From Diplocloster modestus (GTDB taxonomy: Bacteria > Bacillota > Clostridia > Lachnospirales > Lachnospiraceae), in assembly GCF_019042245.1 (NCBI RefSeq), contig NZ_JAHQCX010000002.1:59782-123781 (forward strand): a DNA stretch of 64,000 bases. Reading direction: 5' to 3'. The position numbers and the translations under genes are program-made. How positions within the stretch are numbered: position 1 is the first letter of the stretch; every line of letters starts with the position of its first letter. The notes under the pieces are model-generated. The model ran no database searches, was not told the DNA's origin, and worked only from the letters and a program-made list of their open reading frames with translations. This document shows, in pieces, positions 53,552-62,728 of the stretch.

Positions 53552-55219
53552 TTAAAGGTTCTGTATAAGTTCCAGCAATTGCCGGATATTTTTCTTTCCA
53601 AACGATATCTGTTGATCATTGATCACCAGACACGGAACGCTCATTACCTGATACCGGTCCTTCAGAGCGGGAAAATGATTCAGATCATAGACCCCGGCTG
53701 TAATCAACGGATTGGCTGAGGCTATTCTCTGAGCTGCGGTCACCAGCTCAGGGCACATCGTGCAGGATAGTGAGACCAGAATCTTCATATTTACAGGATC
53801 TGTAATGTCTGAAATCCTCTGGGCTACATCCTCGTCGAGCATCTGCCCCGGCCCTGCGGCATTGTATAATCCCAGCACAAATGATGTAAACTCATGGCCT
53901 CCCGGTACCCCATGGAATGACAGGCCTGTATCAGTTCCATCCATGCGGCAGACCCGTACTGCGGGAAGCTCCTCTTCCCCGGTATCCCTGCCTTCGTACT
54001 CCACAGTAAGCCAGGCGGTAAGTTCCGCCAATGATTTCATGTACCGTTCCAGTTCCCGGGAAACCGGGCGCTCATCCAGATAAAGCTTCAGGACCAGAGG
54101 CTTTGCCATCTTTGAAAATACGGCATCCAATTGGCTTCTGATTTCATCTGAGAAAATACTGTCTCCTGATTCAGCAGCTGATTCCGTTTCTGTTGTTCCT
54201 GATATCTTCGTTTTCTCTGCAGTCTTTGATATTCTGGTCACCGGCGCAGCGGGATGTAATCCTGTCTTTTCCTGCATAGACGCCGCGTACTTTTCAAGCT
54301 CTGTCGCTGCCAGAGCGCCGTCGCCTACAGCCGTCACCACCTGGCGCAGATGTTTGACACAGACGTCACCGGCGGCATAAAGGCCCTCCACATCCGTCTT
54401 TTGATTCTGGTCTGTGATTACATAGCCCTGTTCATTGAGCTTCGCAATTCCGTTCAGAAGATCGGTGGCCGGCTCATATCCTGCAAATACAAACACGCCA
54501 AAAGTATCTCCCTCCGGCGGCCGGTATTCCGTCACCTCCCCCGTTACCAGATTGCGGTAACGCAGAAGCTTAAGTGCTCCATCACCGGACACGGATTCCA
54601 CCTGTATATTGGTGAGAACGGTGATCTTATCATGATTCCTGGCACCTTCCGCTGTAGCCCTGGCGCAGGTAAAATCCTCTTCCCGGATCAGGATCGTTAC
54701 ATGTCTGGCGTATTTTGCAAGAAAAACACTCTCTTCCGCCGCGGCAAAGCCGCCGCCTACTACAAAGACATCCTTTCCGGTAAAAAATTCGCCGTCGCAG
54801 GTAGCGCAGTATGCGACACCATGGCCGCGAAACTCCTCCTCACCATCGAAGCCCACCATGCGCGGATGAGCCCCTGTCGCAAAGAGTATCCCAAAACAAC
54901 GAAGTTCTCCGCGGCTGGTATGCACGATTTTGATCTCATTTTCCACATCCAGCCGTTCAACCTCTGCCAATAGAAACTCTGCGCCGAAGCTCTGGGCCTG
55001 TCTGCGCATGGTGTCAGTAAGCTCGGAGCCGCTGGCCTGACCCACACCAGGATAATTTACCACTTCGGATGTGATCGTGATCTGGCCGCCAAAATGTTCT
55101 TTCTCCACTACCACCACCCGATAGCGGGCCCTCGCCAGATAGAGTGCGGCGGTAAGACCGGCCGGCCCGCCGCCTGCCACCACTACATCATACAAATTCT
55201 CTGAGTTCATTTCCGCCAT
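53552..55219 (-). CDS. AhpF-like NADH/NADPH peroxiredoxin reductase (TrxR + glutaredoxin-like domains)
   Basis: The 555-residue flavoprotein begins with a thioredoxin-reductase domain (VAGGGPAGLTAALYLARARY, redox pair CATCDGEFF, NAD motif VVGGGFAAAEES, and GLYAAGDVC). A Ser/Thr/Glu-rich linker at about residues 320-365 leads to a C-terminal double thioredoxin-fold part with ILVSLSCTMCPELV. In E. coli AhpF the equivalent disulfide domain is at the N terminus; here the order is reversed. It sits 3 bp after the peroxiredoxin gene, so it should reduce that peroxiredoxin. Confidence 0.9.
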   Translation of the reverse strand: MAEMNSENLYDVVVAGGGPAGLTAALYLARARYRVVVVEKEHFGGQITITSEVVNYPGVGQASGSELTDTMRRQAQSFGAEFLLAEVERLDVENEIKIVHTSRGELRCFGILFATGAHPRMVGFDGEEEFRGHGVAYCATCDGEFFTGKDVFVVGGGFAAAEESVFLAKYARHVTILIREEDFTCARATAEGARNHDKITVLTNIQVESVSGDGALKLLRYRNLVTGEVTEYRPPEGDTFGVFVFAGYEPATDLLNGIAKLNEQGYVITDQNQKTDVEGLYAAGDVCVKHLRQVVTAVGDGALAATELEKYAASMQEKTGLHPAAPVTRISKTAEKTKISGTTETESAAESGDSIFSDEIRSQLDAVFSKMAKPLVLKLYLDERPVSRELERYMKSLAELTAWLTVEYEGRDTGEEELPAVRVCRMDGTDTGLSFHGVPGGHEFTSFVLGLYNAAGPGQMLDEDVAQRISDITDPVNMKILVSLSCTMCPELVTAAQRIASANPLITAGVYDLNHFPALKDRYQVMSVPCLVINDQQISFGKKNIRQLLELIQNL

Positions 55220-55222
55220 CTC

Positions 55223-55786
55223 TTATAATTGTCCCACCAGATCCAGGCTGGGTTTTAACGTTTCAGCGCCGGGCTGCCATTTGGCCGGGCACACCTCATC
55301 TCCGTGTTCTGCCACAAACTGGCTGGCCTGCACTCTGCGGAACAGTTCATCCGCATTACGTCCCACATTGCCGGCGGTCACTTCATAAGCCACGATCTTT
55401 CCCTCCGGATTAACGATAAAGCTGCCCCGCTCCGCTACACCGCTCTCCTCAATATAAACTTCGAAATCCTTTGCCAGCGCATGGGTCGGGTCTGCCAGCA
55501 TGGGATACGAAATCTTCTTAATACGATCCGAAGCATCATGCCAGGCCTTATGCACGAAATGGGTGTCGCAGGAAACCGAATAGATCTCGCAGCCTGCCGC
55601 TTTAAATTCTTCATACTTGTCCGCCAAGTCCTCCAGCTCCGTGGGGCACACAAAAGTAAAGTCCGCGGGATAGAAGAAAAACACGCTCCACTTTCCTAAA
55701 ATATCTTCCTTCGTTACAGTTTTAAAAGTATTGTCCTGGTATGCCTGGACAGAAAAATCATGGACTGCTTTGTCAATCATGGACAT
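55223..55786 (-). CDS. ahpC: Peroxiredoxin (AhpC)
   Basis: The 187-residue typical 2-Cys peroxiredoxin has the peroxidatic site FYPADFTFVCPTELEDL and the resolving Cys in HGDEVCPAKW. It reduces hydrogen and organic peroxides with electrons from the reductase encoded immediately downstream. The catalytic position is Cys, not Sec. A DtxR-type box 48 bp upstream suggests metal-dependent control in place of, or besides, PerR. Confidence 0.95.
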   Translation of the reverse strand: MSMIDKAVHDFSVQAYQDNTFKTVTKEDILGKWSVFFFYPADFTFVCPTELEDLADKYEEFKAAGCEIYSVSCDTHFVHKAWHDASDRIKKISYPMLADPTHALAKDFEVYIEESGVAERGSFIVNPEGKIVAYEVTAGNVGRNADELFRRVQASQFVAEHGDEVCPAKWQPGAETLKPSLDLVGQL

Positions 55787-55833
55787 ATCATATACCTCCT
55801 ATGGTTTAAAATTAGTTTTCATTATAGGCACGA

Positions 55834-55849
55834 GTTAGTTATTGCTAAC
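55834..55849. promoter_or_regulatory. DtxR-type box upstream of ahpC
   Basis: GTTAG-TTATTG-CTAAC, an exact match to the palindrome, is 48 bp upstream of the ahpC start. A weaker half-site, ATTAGTTTTC, lies at about 55811. Confidence 0.75.
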
Positions 55850-55954
55850 TAAAAAATAGTATAAGTTATCATACCGATTTTGTCAATATCCGATTTCTTC
55901 CATCTCAAAATTTTTCCATTTTAAGAAATCGAAATCTTCTCTAAAAATCTCAGA

Positions 55955-55993
55955 AAAAACCTCCGATCAGCGGTAAAGCTCATCGAAGGTTTT
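55955..55993 (-). terminator. Intrinsic terminator of the flavodoxin-family gene
   Basis: On the minus strand AAAACCTTCGAT pairs with ATCGGAGGTTTT (one mismatch), followed by a T tract. It lies just after the stop at 55996. Confidence 0.7.
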
Positions 55994-55995
55994 CA

Positions 55996-56385
55996 TCAAA
56001 GTTCCTCTGGTGCATTGATTTCCTTGCCTACAAGGTCAATCACTTTCTGAAAGCCCTCCCGGTCTTTCAGCGTACTCCCCAGCGACGTAGGAACCGCAAT
56101 TATGTTCTGGCGTCCAACCTGCTGCACAAAAGTGCGCACTGCGGGAGGAAAATTATCGGCCCAGACCGGAAACACCACGGCTACCACCTCACCTGCTTTG
56201 GGCTTTTCATACACAGCGGATATACTTTTACCGCGCATTCCTGAAAAACCGGCTCTCAGCCAGCCGACCGGTCCTCCCCAATGTTTTCCGTCTGTGATGG
56301 CGAAAGGCGAAATGCCCTGTCTCGCCGCCAATGTTTCTGCAATATTTTTACTGCGCCCTGTACGGGTGAAATAATAAATCTTCAC
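55996..56385 (-). CDS. Flavodoxin-fold protein
   Basis: The 129-residue protein starts MKIYYFTRTGRSKNIAETLA, with the FMN phosphate loop TRTGRSKN, followed by VVAVVFPVWADNFPPAVRTF and VPTSLGSTLKD. It is a small flavodoxin or flavodoxin-like NAD(P)H oxidoreductase; partners are unknown. GAAAGAGGGGGG lies before the start. Confidence 0.88.
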   Translation of the reverse strand: MKIYYFTRTGRSKNIAETLAARQGISPFAITDGKHWGGPVGWLRAGFSGMRGKSISAVYEKPKAGEVVAVVFPVWADNFPPAVRTFVQQVGRQNIIAVPTSLGSTLKDREGFQKVIDLVGKEINAPEEL

Positions 56386-56477
56386 ATGCCCCCCCTCTTT
56401 CCTTCTCTGGTTGATGCTACATCCTACCGTAATTATTACATTTACTTACACCACGAGCATCGCATCTGGAAAAAACG

Positions 56478-56512
56478 AGCGGTGTAGGGACACTTTCCCT
56501 ACACCGCTTTTC
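56478..56512 (+). terminator. Strong hairpin with T tract, no assigned gene
   Basis: AGCGGTGTAGGGA-CACTT-TCCCTACACCGCT is followed by TTTTCTG on the plus strand and, slightly displaced, TTTTTT on the minus strand. It lies between the flavodoxin start and the HipA promoter. It may insulate the two units. The rest of 56386-56620 holds no gene. Confidence 0.55.
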
Positions 56513-56620
56513 TGTATATTTATAATAGCAAGTTCAGTAGGAGAAGTCAATATAGAAGGACAAAAAATACACGTGTTTATGCTCTTCGATTTGAGCTTTT
56601 CTTGTCTACGCCGCGCCGCA

Positions 56621-56650
56621 TTGACAAAAGGGGTTAAAATGGGGTATAAT
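56621..56650 (+). promoter_or_regulatory. Sigma-A-type promoter of the HipA-like gene
   Basis: TTGACA at 56621-56626 and TATAAT at 56645-56650 are both perfect consensus with an 18-bp spacer. The gene start is 27 bp downstream. Confidence 0.85.
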
Positions 56651-56676
56651 AATTTCTGTAAACGGAGGCGGTATGG

Positions 56677-58209
56677 ATGCAGAATGATAAGATTTTGAAT
56701 CAAATAACAGAACTGACAGCAAGAATCAGTGAGCTGCCGAAAGGATATATCTCGAAGAAATCCATTAGCGGAAAGCTGTATTATTATCATCAATGGTCGG
56801 AGAAAGGTCAAAAACAAAGCAAGTATCTAAAAGACGATGAGATTGAAGCACTTTCCGAACAAATCAATCTGCGGAAAGAATTACAGGAACAGCTTCGAAA
56901 TCTGCGTCGGACTCCAAAAGCCACTAAAAGCAGTGGCAATGAAACGAAAATACAAAACGAGGTGGCAATAATGAAATGTACCTTAATGCATAAACGGACG
57001 GCCGTTGCCGATATCGAGCTTGATGACGCCACCGGCTTTATACAAAAAATCAATACTGTGTATGCTCCCGCGCATCTACCTGTAGGAGTTCCCGTGCGCC
57101 GAGGTACTGCAGATCGTGCGGCGTTAAACGAATGGTGGACGGACCGCTCTATCCCGGCAAGCCGTTCCGGTATCCGTGAAGCACTTGAAACGCTGGAACT
57201 ATCCAACACAAAAATACTTCTTGTCCGCTGCTACGGACTGAGTCTTTCCGATCAGTACTGGATTTGTCCTGAAGGCTCCGGTCTCACCTGGGATAAGGTC
57301 AATTTTTTTGATAACGACTTCTCGGATGACATTGGAGATGTGCTGTTCGGAACGAATAAAAAGATGAATGTTTTGGATTTCAGTTCCCCCGATAACACCT
57401 CGGATGGTAATCTGAAGAAAAGATGGAAGATCATAGACGGCAAACGCTGCCTTGTGAAGGGCGGTTCCAATCCTTTTCGTCAGCAGCCCTTCAACGAGGT
57501 GATTGCGGCCGGAATCATGGAACGGCTTGAAATTCCTCATGTGCCGTATGCGGTCACATGGAATAAAGGTGCGCCTTACTGCGTTTGCGAAGACTTTGTC
57601 GCAGATGATACAGAGCTTGTCCCCGCATGGCGCATCATACAGACACGAAAAAAGGACAAAAGTACCTCTGTGTATCAGCACTTTGTAAACTGCTGTGAAT
57701 CGCTCGGTGTAAAGGATGTTGTTCCTTTTCTTGACCGCATGATCGTACTCGATTATATCATCGCCAACGAAGACCGCCATCTGAACAACTTCGGACTGCT
57801 CCGCAACGCGGAAACGCTGGAATGGATCGGAATGGCTCCGATTTACGACAGCGGCTCCTCCCTCGGCTACGATAAGGTTGCCGGACAGATTCGCGCGGAA
57901 CGCGATGTGGAATGCAAGCCGTTCAAAAAGCATCATGCCGAGCAGCTTAAGCTGGTATCTGACTTTAACTGGATTGACTTCGAACGTCTTTCCGATGTCG
58001 AAGAACTGATTACAAATACCCTGTCTGCGGAAGGCGCAAAGGAATATATGGACGGTAACCGGATCAAAGCCATAGTGGAAACTGCCAACCGGCGAATCCA
58101 GAACCTGATGCAGCTATCTATGACGCAGGCACAGGTACAGACGAATTCCACCGAAGATGATGTGGAAGAAAACATCGCACAGGATTATTCTCCGAAGATG
58201 ACCCTGTAA
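56677..58209 (+). CDS. HipA-like kinase-domain protein with N-terminal coiled-coil extension
   Basis: The 510-residue protein has an N-terminal part with ISKKSISGKLYYYHQWSEKG and a basic helical stretch (about residues 1-95). A HipA-like Ser/Thr kinase domain follows: CLVKGGSNPFRQQPFNE (Lys region), then the catalytic loop DYIIANEDRHLNNFGLLRN and the metal site APIYDSGSSLGYD. HipB is not adjacent, so it is not a simple hipBA pair. GGAGG is seven bases before ATG. It converges on the helicase-nuclease gene; the pair may form a stress or defence module, which is inference. Confidence 0.85.
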   Translation: MQNDKILNQITELTARISELPKGYISKKSISGKLYYYHQWSEKGQKQSKYLKDDEIEALSEQINLRKELQEQLRNLRRTPKATKSSGNETKIQNEVAIMKCTLMHKRTAVADIELDDATGFIQKINTVYAPAHLPVGVPVRRGTADRAALNEWWTDRSIPASRSGIREALETLELSNTKILLVRCYGLSLSDQYWICPEGSGLTWDKVNFFDNDFSDDIGDVLFGTNKKMNVLDFSSPDNTSDGNLKKRWKIIDGKRCLVKGGSNPFRQQPFNEVIAAGIMERLEIPHVPYAVTWNKGAPYCVCEDFVADDTELVPAWRIIQTRKKDKSTSVYQHFVNCCESLGVKDVVPFLDRMIVLDYIIANEDRHLNNFGLLRNAETLEWIGMAPIYDSGSSLGYDKVAGQIRAERDVECKPFKKHHAEQLKLVSDFNWIDFERLSDVEELITNTLSAEGAKEYMDGNRIKAIVETANRRIQNLMQLSMTQAQVQTNSTEDDVEENIAQDYSPKMTL

Positions 58210-58298
58210 CCCTATATAAAAACAGAATAAAATACCAAAATTGCCGACGATCAGCCATTTCTTCCCGTGAGGGCGCTTTAAAATCACTTCCGCATCCT

Positions 58299-61052
58299 CT
58301 ATCGCACCATGCAATCTCTCAACGCATTCCGAATTTTTTCATCTTCCCCACTTCCGTTCGTGGGCAGCCGCAAAACCCGAATTCCATATTTTCGGAGAAC
58401 ATTATCCTTCAGCTCATCCCTTGCTAACTGTTCCGGTTTATTTTCATGGAACGCAAAGCCATCCACTTCAATGACGAGAACACAAGCCTTATCTTGCTTA
58501 TAAAACACTACAAAGTCCAGTGATGCTCTGTTATTGACATATCGTAATTCCTCCGGCGTCAATAATCCTGTATCATTGAGCAGATTTCGCAGCAGAACCT
58601 GCTGTGCATAAGCGAACCGGTGAAATTCTTCCTTGCTGAGAATATCTTCTAACAGCACGCGGAGGGCCTCTTCCGATTTGTATGGCGCGCTGGACTTCAT
58701 TTTAGCTTTGAGCCGAAGCAGCTTACTGGAATAGTTCCGATACAGCAAGTCAAAGACAGAAACAATTTGGCTTTCAATCACGTTTTCATCAAATGTGCTG
58801 TATTGAATATACCGGATCAGGTCACCAATATCTTTTCCTTTTTTATAAAACAAGTCATGGTCTGTTACCAGAACAAACTGACGGATTGCCCTGGAAACAG
58901 CAACGTTAATCATTTGAGGGTCATCCACAAAATCTAAACTGTATTCGCCCCTTGTACCGGACAGAACCGTGGACATAATCATGGTATCCTTTTCCCGCCC
59001 CTGGTATTTATGTACGGTATCGCTCTGAACGCCGCCTGAAATCAATCTCCCAGCTTCGTCCGCCTGCTTTCGATACGGGGTTACAATTCCGATATTTCCC
59101 TGCTCCATTGCAAACTCTGGCGCATCCAAAACTTCCTGAATAATGACATCAAGCTCACGCTGATTATAAGTTCCTTTTTTGTTTCCCTGCGTCACCTGGC
59201 GCATATGGCTGCCCTCTGCCGTTTTATAAAGCATCAGAGGGCAATCCGAAAGACTTGGCTCTGTAAACGGTATCAGCTCACCATCATAATATTTCTGATT
59301 GCAAAACTCAATAATTCTGGGATGGCAGCGATAATGCTCCCGTAATATTTCACGCGGTAGTTGATTTCCATATAGGCTTATGACCGAAGATAAAATACTG
59401 TGATCGAAGTAATCATAAACAGGATCAGCGGCCTCCGTTTTCAGTTTAGTTTTGATTTTTTCATTGGTAATCTGGGGCAGTTGCTTTGTGTCGCCAACAA
59501 TGATGACATTCTGGCAGCAGGAAAGAGCCAGTACCCCCGTAATCAAATCGACCTGAGACGCTTCATCTATGATTACATAATCCAAAAGATAGTTTTGTGG
59601 TATTGACAATCGCAGTGCGTGCGTCGTGCTTAGAATCACAGGGTAAGTTTTGATAAATTCCTGAAAGCAAATCTTGAAATTTTTTTTTGAGAAATTTGGC
59701 AGCTCTATATCCCTATGACTCTCATTAAGACATTGGCGAAAGAATTTCTCTGAAAGCTGCTGATGGTCATTCAGCAGCTCTTCAAAGCAAGCTCCTTCCA
59801 GCTGATGATTATGTTCTGTGATTTCTTTTTCTAAACTGCTTATTTGCTTTTTATAAAACGCTTTCTGCAATCCCAGCAAAACAGATATCTCATGCTGCCG
59901 CAGCACTTTTTGATTCCAAATGCCATATTTAATCAGCAACTTTAACTTGTATAATACCTTGTCTGATTGCTGGCGCTCCTTCGCCAGGGTCGTTTCCGCA
60001 AGAAATGAAATAATTTGATCTGGGCTCGCCTTTAGAAGCGGGAGTTTTCCGATTTCTTCAACAGCCTGTCGATCATAGTAAATCTCAAAGTGTTCCTGTT
60101 CAAGCTGCCAGGCCAATAATTCCTGCTTAAGTCGGGCCCGCTTTCGATCTGCTTGCAGCAAGTGATTTAATTTCACATTCATAGACGCAAGCTGCTCAAT
60201 CAATGTTTCCTTCTTTTCTTCGCAATCCCATCCCTCTACCCGAGCAACAGGCATGTCAGCAAAAAATTCGTCTTGATTGTCGCTTTTGCCAAGCATAGCG
60301 GTCAGGAACCCGTATCCACCTTTAGAAAGCTTTTCAATCACGTTTTTGACCGCTTCGTTGTTATTCGATACTACACCAACGCTTTTCCCCTGAACAGCTA
60401 TGAGATTAGCAATGATATTCAAAATCGTCTGCGTTTTGCCTGTGCCGGGAGGCCCTTCGATTACAGAAACAGAATGAGTAAGGGCATTCTCCAAGGCCTT
60501 TTTTTGACTCAAATTAAACCGGAACGGGAATATAATCCCATCCATTTCAGGAGTTCTTTCCCGAATCGGCTGCCGATTCAAATATCTGCCTAAAACGCTT
60601 TCAGGATGGACGAAAGTAAGCTTATCCATTTCACGCTTTAGAAATGCGTTTTCTTCCTGCTTTTCCGACGTGTACTGAGAGATATCTTTCAAGTACTTCA
60701 AAATACGTTCTGCATCGTTATTGCCAGCACTGTTTTCTATTAAACAAAATGCGCTTGGAAGTACGGTTTCCGCTGTACCATGATATCCGATAATCCGAAT
60801 CCGCTCCCCAAAGTCAAGGATAGCCTGCGGTTCAAAAACCGGCATACCGCCAGCAAAAGGAGCGCATCCGTTTAAATCAATCACCTTGGGATTCTCAAGT
60901 TTTTGAACACGGCTGCAAGAATAGGGATACACTCTATTTCCTTTGAAATAACCGATTAGCATTTTATTGTTTTTTGCATCATGTTGAATTAAGCGGATAT
61001 CTTTGGTTTTATCTTCTCCATCCACCAGTATCATGGTTTCTTTCAAATCCAT
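58299..61052 (-). CDS. Superfamily 1 helicase (DNA2/AAA-type) with C-terminal DUF559/DUF2726-like nuclease domain
   Basis: The 917-residue protein has a SF1 helicase core: Walker A EGPPGTGKTQTILNIIANL, Walker B YVIIDEASQVDLITG, VGDTKQLPQI, REHYRCHPRIIEFCNQ, IGIVTPYRKQADEAG, VHKYQGREKDTMIMS and VAVSRAIRQFVLVT. The last 120 residues contain DFVVFYKQDKACVLVIEVDG followed by FAFHENKPEQLARDELKD, a VSR/DUF559-DUF2726-type endonuclease fold with the Asp/Glu and Gln-type motif. Such fusions are frequent in bacterial defence loci, but no named system is certain. The leader part (1-160) is unassigned. Confidence 0.85.
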   Translation of the reverse strand: MDLKETMILVDGEDKTKDIRLIQHDAKNNKMLIGYFKGNRVYPYSCSRVQKLENPKVIDLNGCAPFAGGMPVFEPQAILDFGERIRIIGYHGTAETVLPSAFCLIENSAGNNDAERILKYLKDISQYTSEKQEENAFLKREMDKLTFVHPESVLGRYLNRQPIRERTPEMDGIIFPFRFNLSQKKALENALTHSVSVIEGPPGTGKTQTILNIIANLIAVQGKSVGVVSNNNEAVKNVIEKLSKGGYGFLTAMLGKSDNQDEFFADMPVARVEGWDCEEKKETLIEQLASMNVKLNHLLQADRKRARLKQELLAWQLEQEHFEIYYDRQAVEEIGKLPLLKASPDQIISFLAETTLAKERQQSDKVLYKLKLLIKYGIWNQKVLRQHEISVLLGLQKAFYKKQISSLEKEITEHNHQLEGACFEELLNDHQQLSEKFFRQCLNESHRDIELPNFSKKNFKICFQEFIKTYPVILSTTHALRLSIPQNYLLDYVIIDEASQVDLITGVLALSCCQNVIIVGDTKQLPQITNEKIKTKLKTEAADPVYDYFDHSILSSVISLYGNQLPREILREHYRCHPRIIEFCNQKYYDGELIPFTEPSLSDCPLMLYKTAEGSHMRQVTQGNKKGTYNQRELDVIIQEVLDAPEFAMEQGNIGIVTPYRKQADEAGRLISGGVQSDTVHKYQGREKDTMIMSTVLSGTRGEYSLDFVDDPQMINVAVSRAIRQFVLVTDHDLFYKKGKDIGDLIRYIQYSTFDENVIESQIVSVFDLLYRNYSSKLLRLKAKMKSSAPYKSEEALRVLLEDILSKEEFHRFAYAQQVLLRNLLNDTGLLTPEELRYVNNRASLDFVVFYKQDKACVLVIEVDGFAFHENKPEQLARDELKDNVLRKYGIRVLRLPTNGSGEDEKIRNALRDCMVR

Positions 61053-61164
61053 ATGACAGTATCCTTATCCTTTAAATTATCTGCTGAAATTTTTATTTGA
61101 TAATGTCATAATTTTACTACATTTTTCCACTTTATTCAATGTTCAAAGCTCCAATATCTTCTAG

Positions 61165-61470
61165 TTACAAACGAGAAAGCAGTGTGAACTTCAAGCGAAA
61201 CGGCGTGGCAGTTGGGGTGAAATCAATCCTGTCACCAGAAAGCCAGAGAATCCTAAAGTCTACAACAGAAAAATTGACCGTCACACGATCTCCAGGCTTT
61301 ACCTTTGTCACAGCTGAGCCTATACTTTCAACCACACCAACCATTTCGTGCCCGACGGTAATACCCGGAACCGCCCGCGGCACCGAGCCGTGCTTGATGT
61401 GCAAATCGCTGGTGCAGATGCTCGAAAGCGTTACCCGCACGATTGCGTCCCGCTCGTCCAGAAGTTGAAT
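61165..61470 (-). pseudogene. Remnant of a zinc-dependent alcohol dehydrogenase (N-terminal part)
   Basis: From about 61470 the frame reads LLDERDAIVRVTLSSICTSD, then LHIKHGSVPRAVPGITVGHE and VGVVESIGSAVTKVKPGDRV. This is the GroES-like start of zinc alcohol dehydrogenases, including the first zinc Cys and the GHE motif. It lacks the first 25 or so residues and, after VTVN, continues into an unrelated stretch (DFRILWLSGDRIDF...) to a stop. No catalytic core remains. It is a gene fragment between the helicase and queA. Confidence 0.65.
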
Positions 61471-61512
61471 TTATACATGGCTCCTGTATATTTACTCTGT
61501 CGTTTTCTCTTT

Positions 61513-61651
61513 CAAACTCTTGCAAGAGTTTGAGGTAAGAACAGCCTTTTCCCCAGATTTTGGCTCCAAAACGCCCAAAAAGCTGTTCTCGAAATTCGTT
61601 ACCCAACCCCCGCAAAAGCCCAGTAACACTGCGCCTTTGCGGGTTCTCTTC
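61513..61651. repeat. Cluster of hairpins downstream of queA
   Basis: A perfect 20-bp palindrome CAAACTCTTGCAAGAGTTTG lies at 61513-61532. AGAACAGC (61537) pairs with GCTGTTCT (61590) around an inner TTTTGG-CT-CCAAAA stem. CCCGCAAA...TTTGCGGG lies at 61617-61651, 16 bp after the queA stop. The last may serve as queA's 3' hairpin; the others are unexplained. Confidence 0.6.
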
Positions 61652-61667
61652 CCGTCAAAATTTTTAC

Positions 61668-62696
61668 TCACCCAATATACATTGCATCCCCGAATGAAAA
61701 GAACCGATACCGTTCCTGAACCGCCTCCTCATAGGCATGCAGCACGTACTCCCTGCCGGCCAGAGCCGAAACCAGCATGATCAGCGTAGATTTCGGAAGA
61801 TGGAAATTCGTAATCAGAGCATCCAAGATCTTAAACTGGTAACCCGGATAGATAAATATGTCGGTCCACCCGCTTCCGCTTTTAAGCAGTCCGCTTTCAT
61901 CCGCAGCAGATTCCAGCGTTCTGCAGCTGGTAGTCCCCACAGCGATAACCTTACCTCCCCCGGCTTTCGCCGCATTAATCTTATCCGCTTCTTCCTGTTC
62001 GATCCGATAAAATTCTGAATGCATATGATGCTCCAGAATATTATCCACCTTTACCGGCCGGAATGTTCCCAAGCCCACATGAAGCGTCACGTGGGCAATC
62101 AAAACCCCCGCCCGCTCAATCTGTTCCAGCAATTCCGTTGTAAAATGAAGTCCTGCGGTGGGCGCAGCAGCAGATCCCTCATGCTTGGCATAGACCGTCT
62201 GATAACGGTTCTTATCCTTCAGTTCATGAGTAATATAAGGCGGCAGAGGCATCTGTCCCAGCTGATCCAGAATCTCCTCAAAAATCCCTTCATAAGAAAA
62301 CTGAATCAACCGATTTCCTTCCTCTTCCACCCCTATCACTTTACCGGTCAGAATCCCATCTCCAAAAGAAATCTCCGCTCCCACCCGGGCCTTTTTCCCC
62401 GGCTTCACCAGGGTCTCCCATACATCATTCTCCCTGCGTTTCAGGAGGAGCACCTCGATCCCGGCCTCCGTTCCGACCTTATTTCCCATCAGCCTGGCCG
62501 GAATCACTTTCGTATCATTAATCACCAGGCAGTCCCCCGGATGCAGGAAAGAAAGGATATCCCGGAACATCCGATGTTCCACCTCGCCTGTCTCCTTATC
62601 CAGAACCAGAAGCCTGGAGCCCGCCCGGTCCTCCAGCGGATCCTGCGCGATCAGTTCCTGTGGTAAATCAAAATCAAATTCATCTAAATGCATCAT
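61668..62696 (-). CDS. queA: S-adenosylmethionine:tRNA ribosyltransferase-isomerase
   Basis: This enzyme of about 342 residues adds the ribosyl part of SAM to 7-aminomethyl-deazaguanine in tRNA, the next-to-last step of queuosine. It has [38 protein letters not shown], the conserved [24 protein letters not shown]-type [13 protein letters not shown], and [18 protein letters not shown]. The start is at the tandem ATG at 62696 after GAGGAGATC. It follows rnhA by 32 bp. No other queuosine gene is nearby. Confidence 0.95.
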   Translation of the reverse strand: MMHLDEFDFDLPQELIAQDPLEDRAGSRLLVLDKETGEVEHRMFRDILSFLHPGDCLVINDTKVIPARLMGNKVGTEAGIEVLLLKRRENDVWETLVKPGKKARVGAEISFGDGILTGKVIGVEEEGNRLIQFSYEGIFEEILDQLGQMPLPPYITHELKDKNRYQTVYAKHEGSAAAPTAGLHFTTELLEQIERAGVLIAHVTLHVGLGTFRPVKVDNILEHHMHSEFYRIEQEEADKINAAKAGGGKVIAVGTTSCRTLESAADESGLLKSGSGWTDIFIYPGYQFKILDALITNFHLPKSTLIMLVSALAGREYVLHAYEEAVQERYRFFSFGDAMYIG

Positions 62697-62728
62697 GATC
62701 TCCTCATTTATCATATCCTGTGCGTCAC

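Noticed and set aside
53383-53619. 78-codon minus-strand ORF at the end of the AhpF-like gene
   Set aside because: It overlaps the reductase coding region and its terminator and has no family features.
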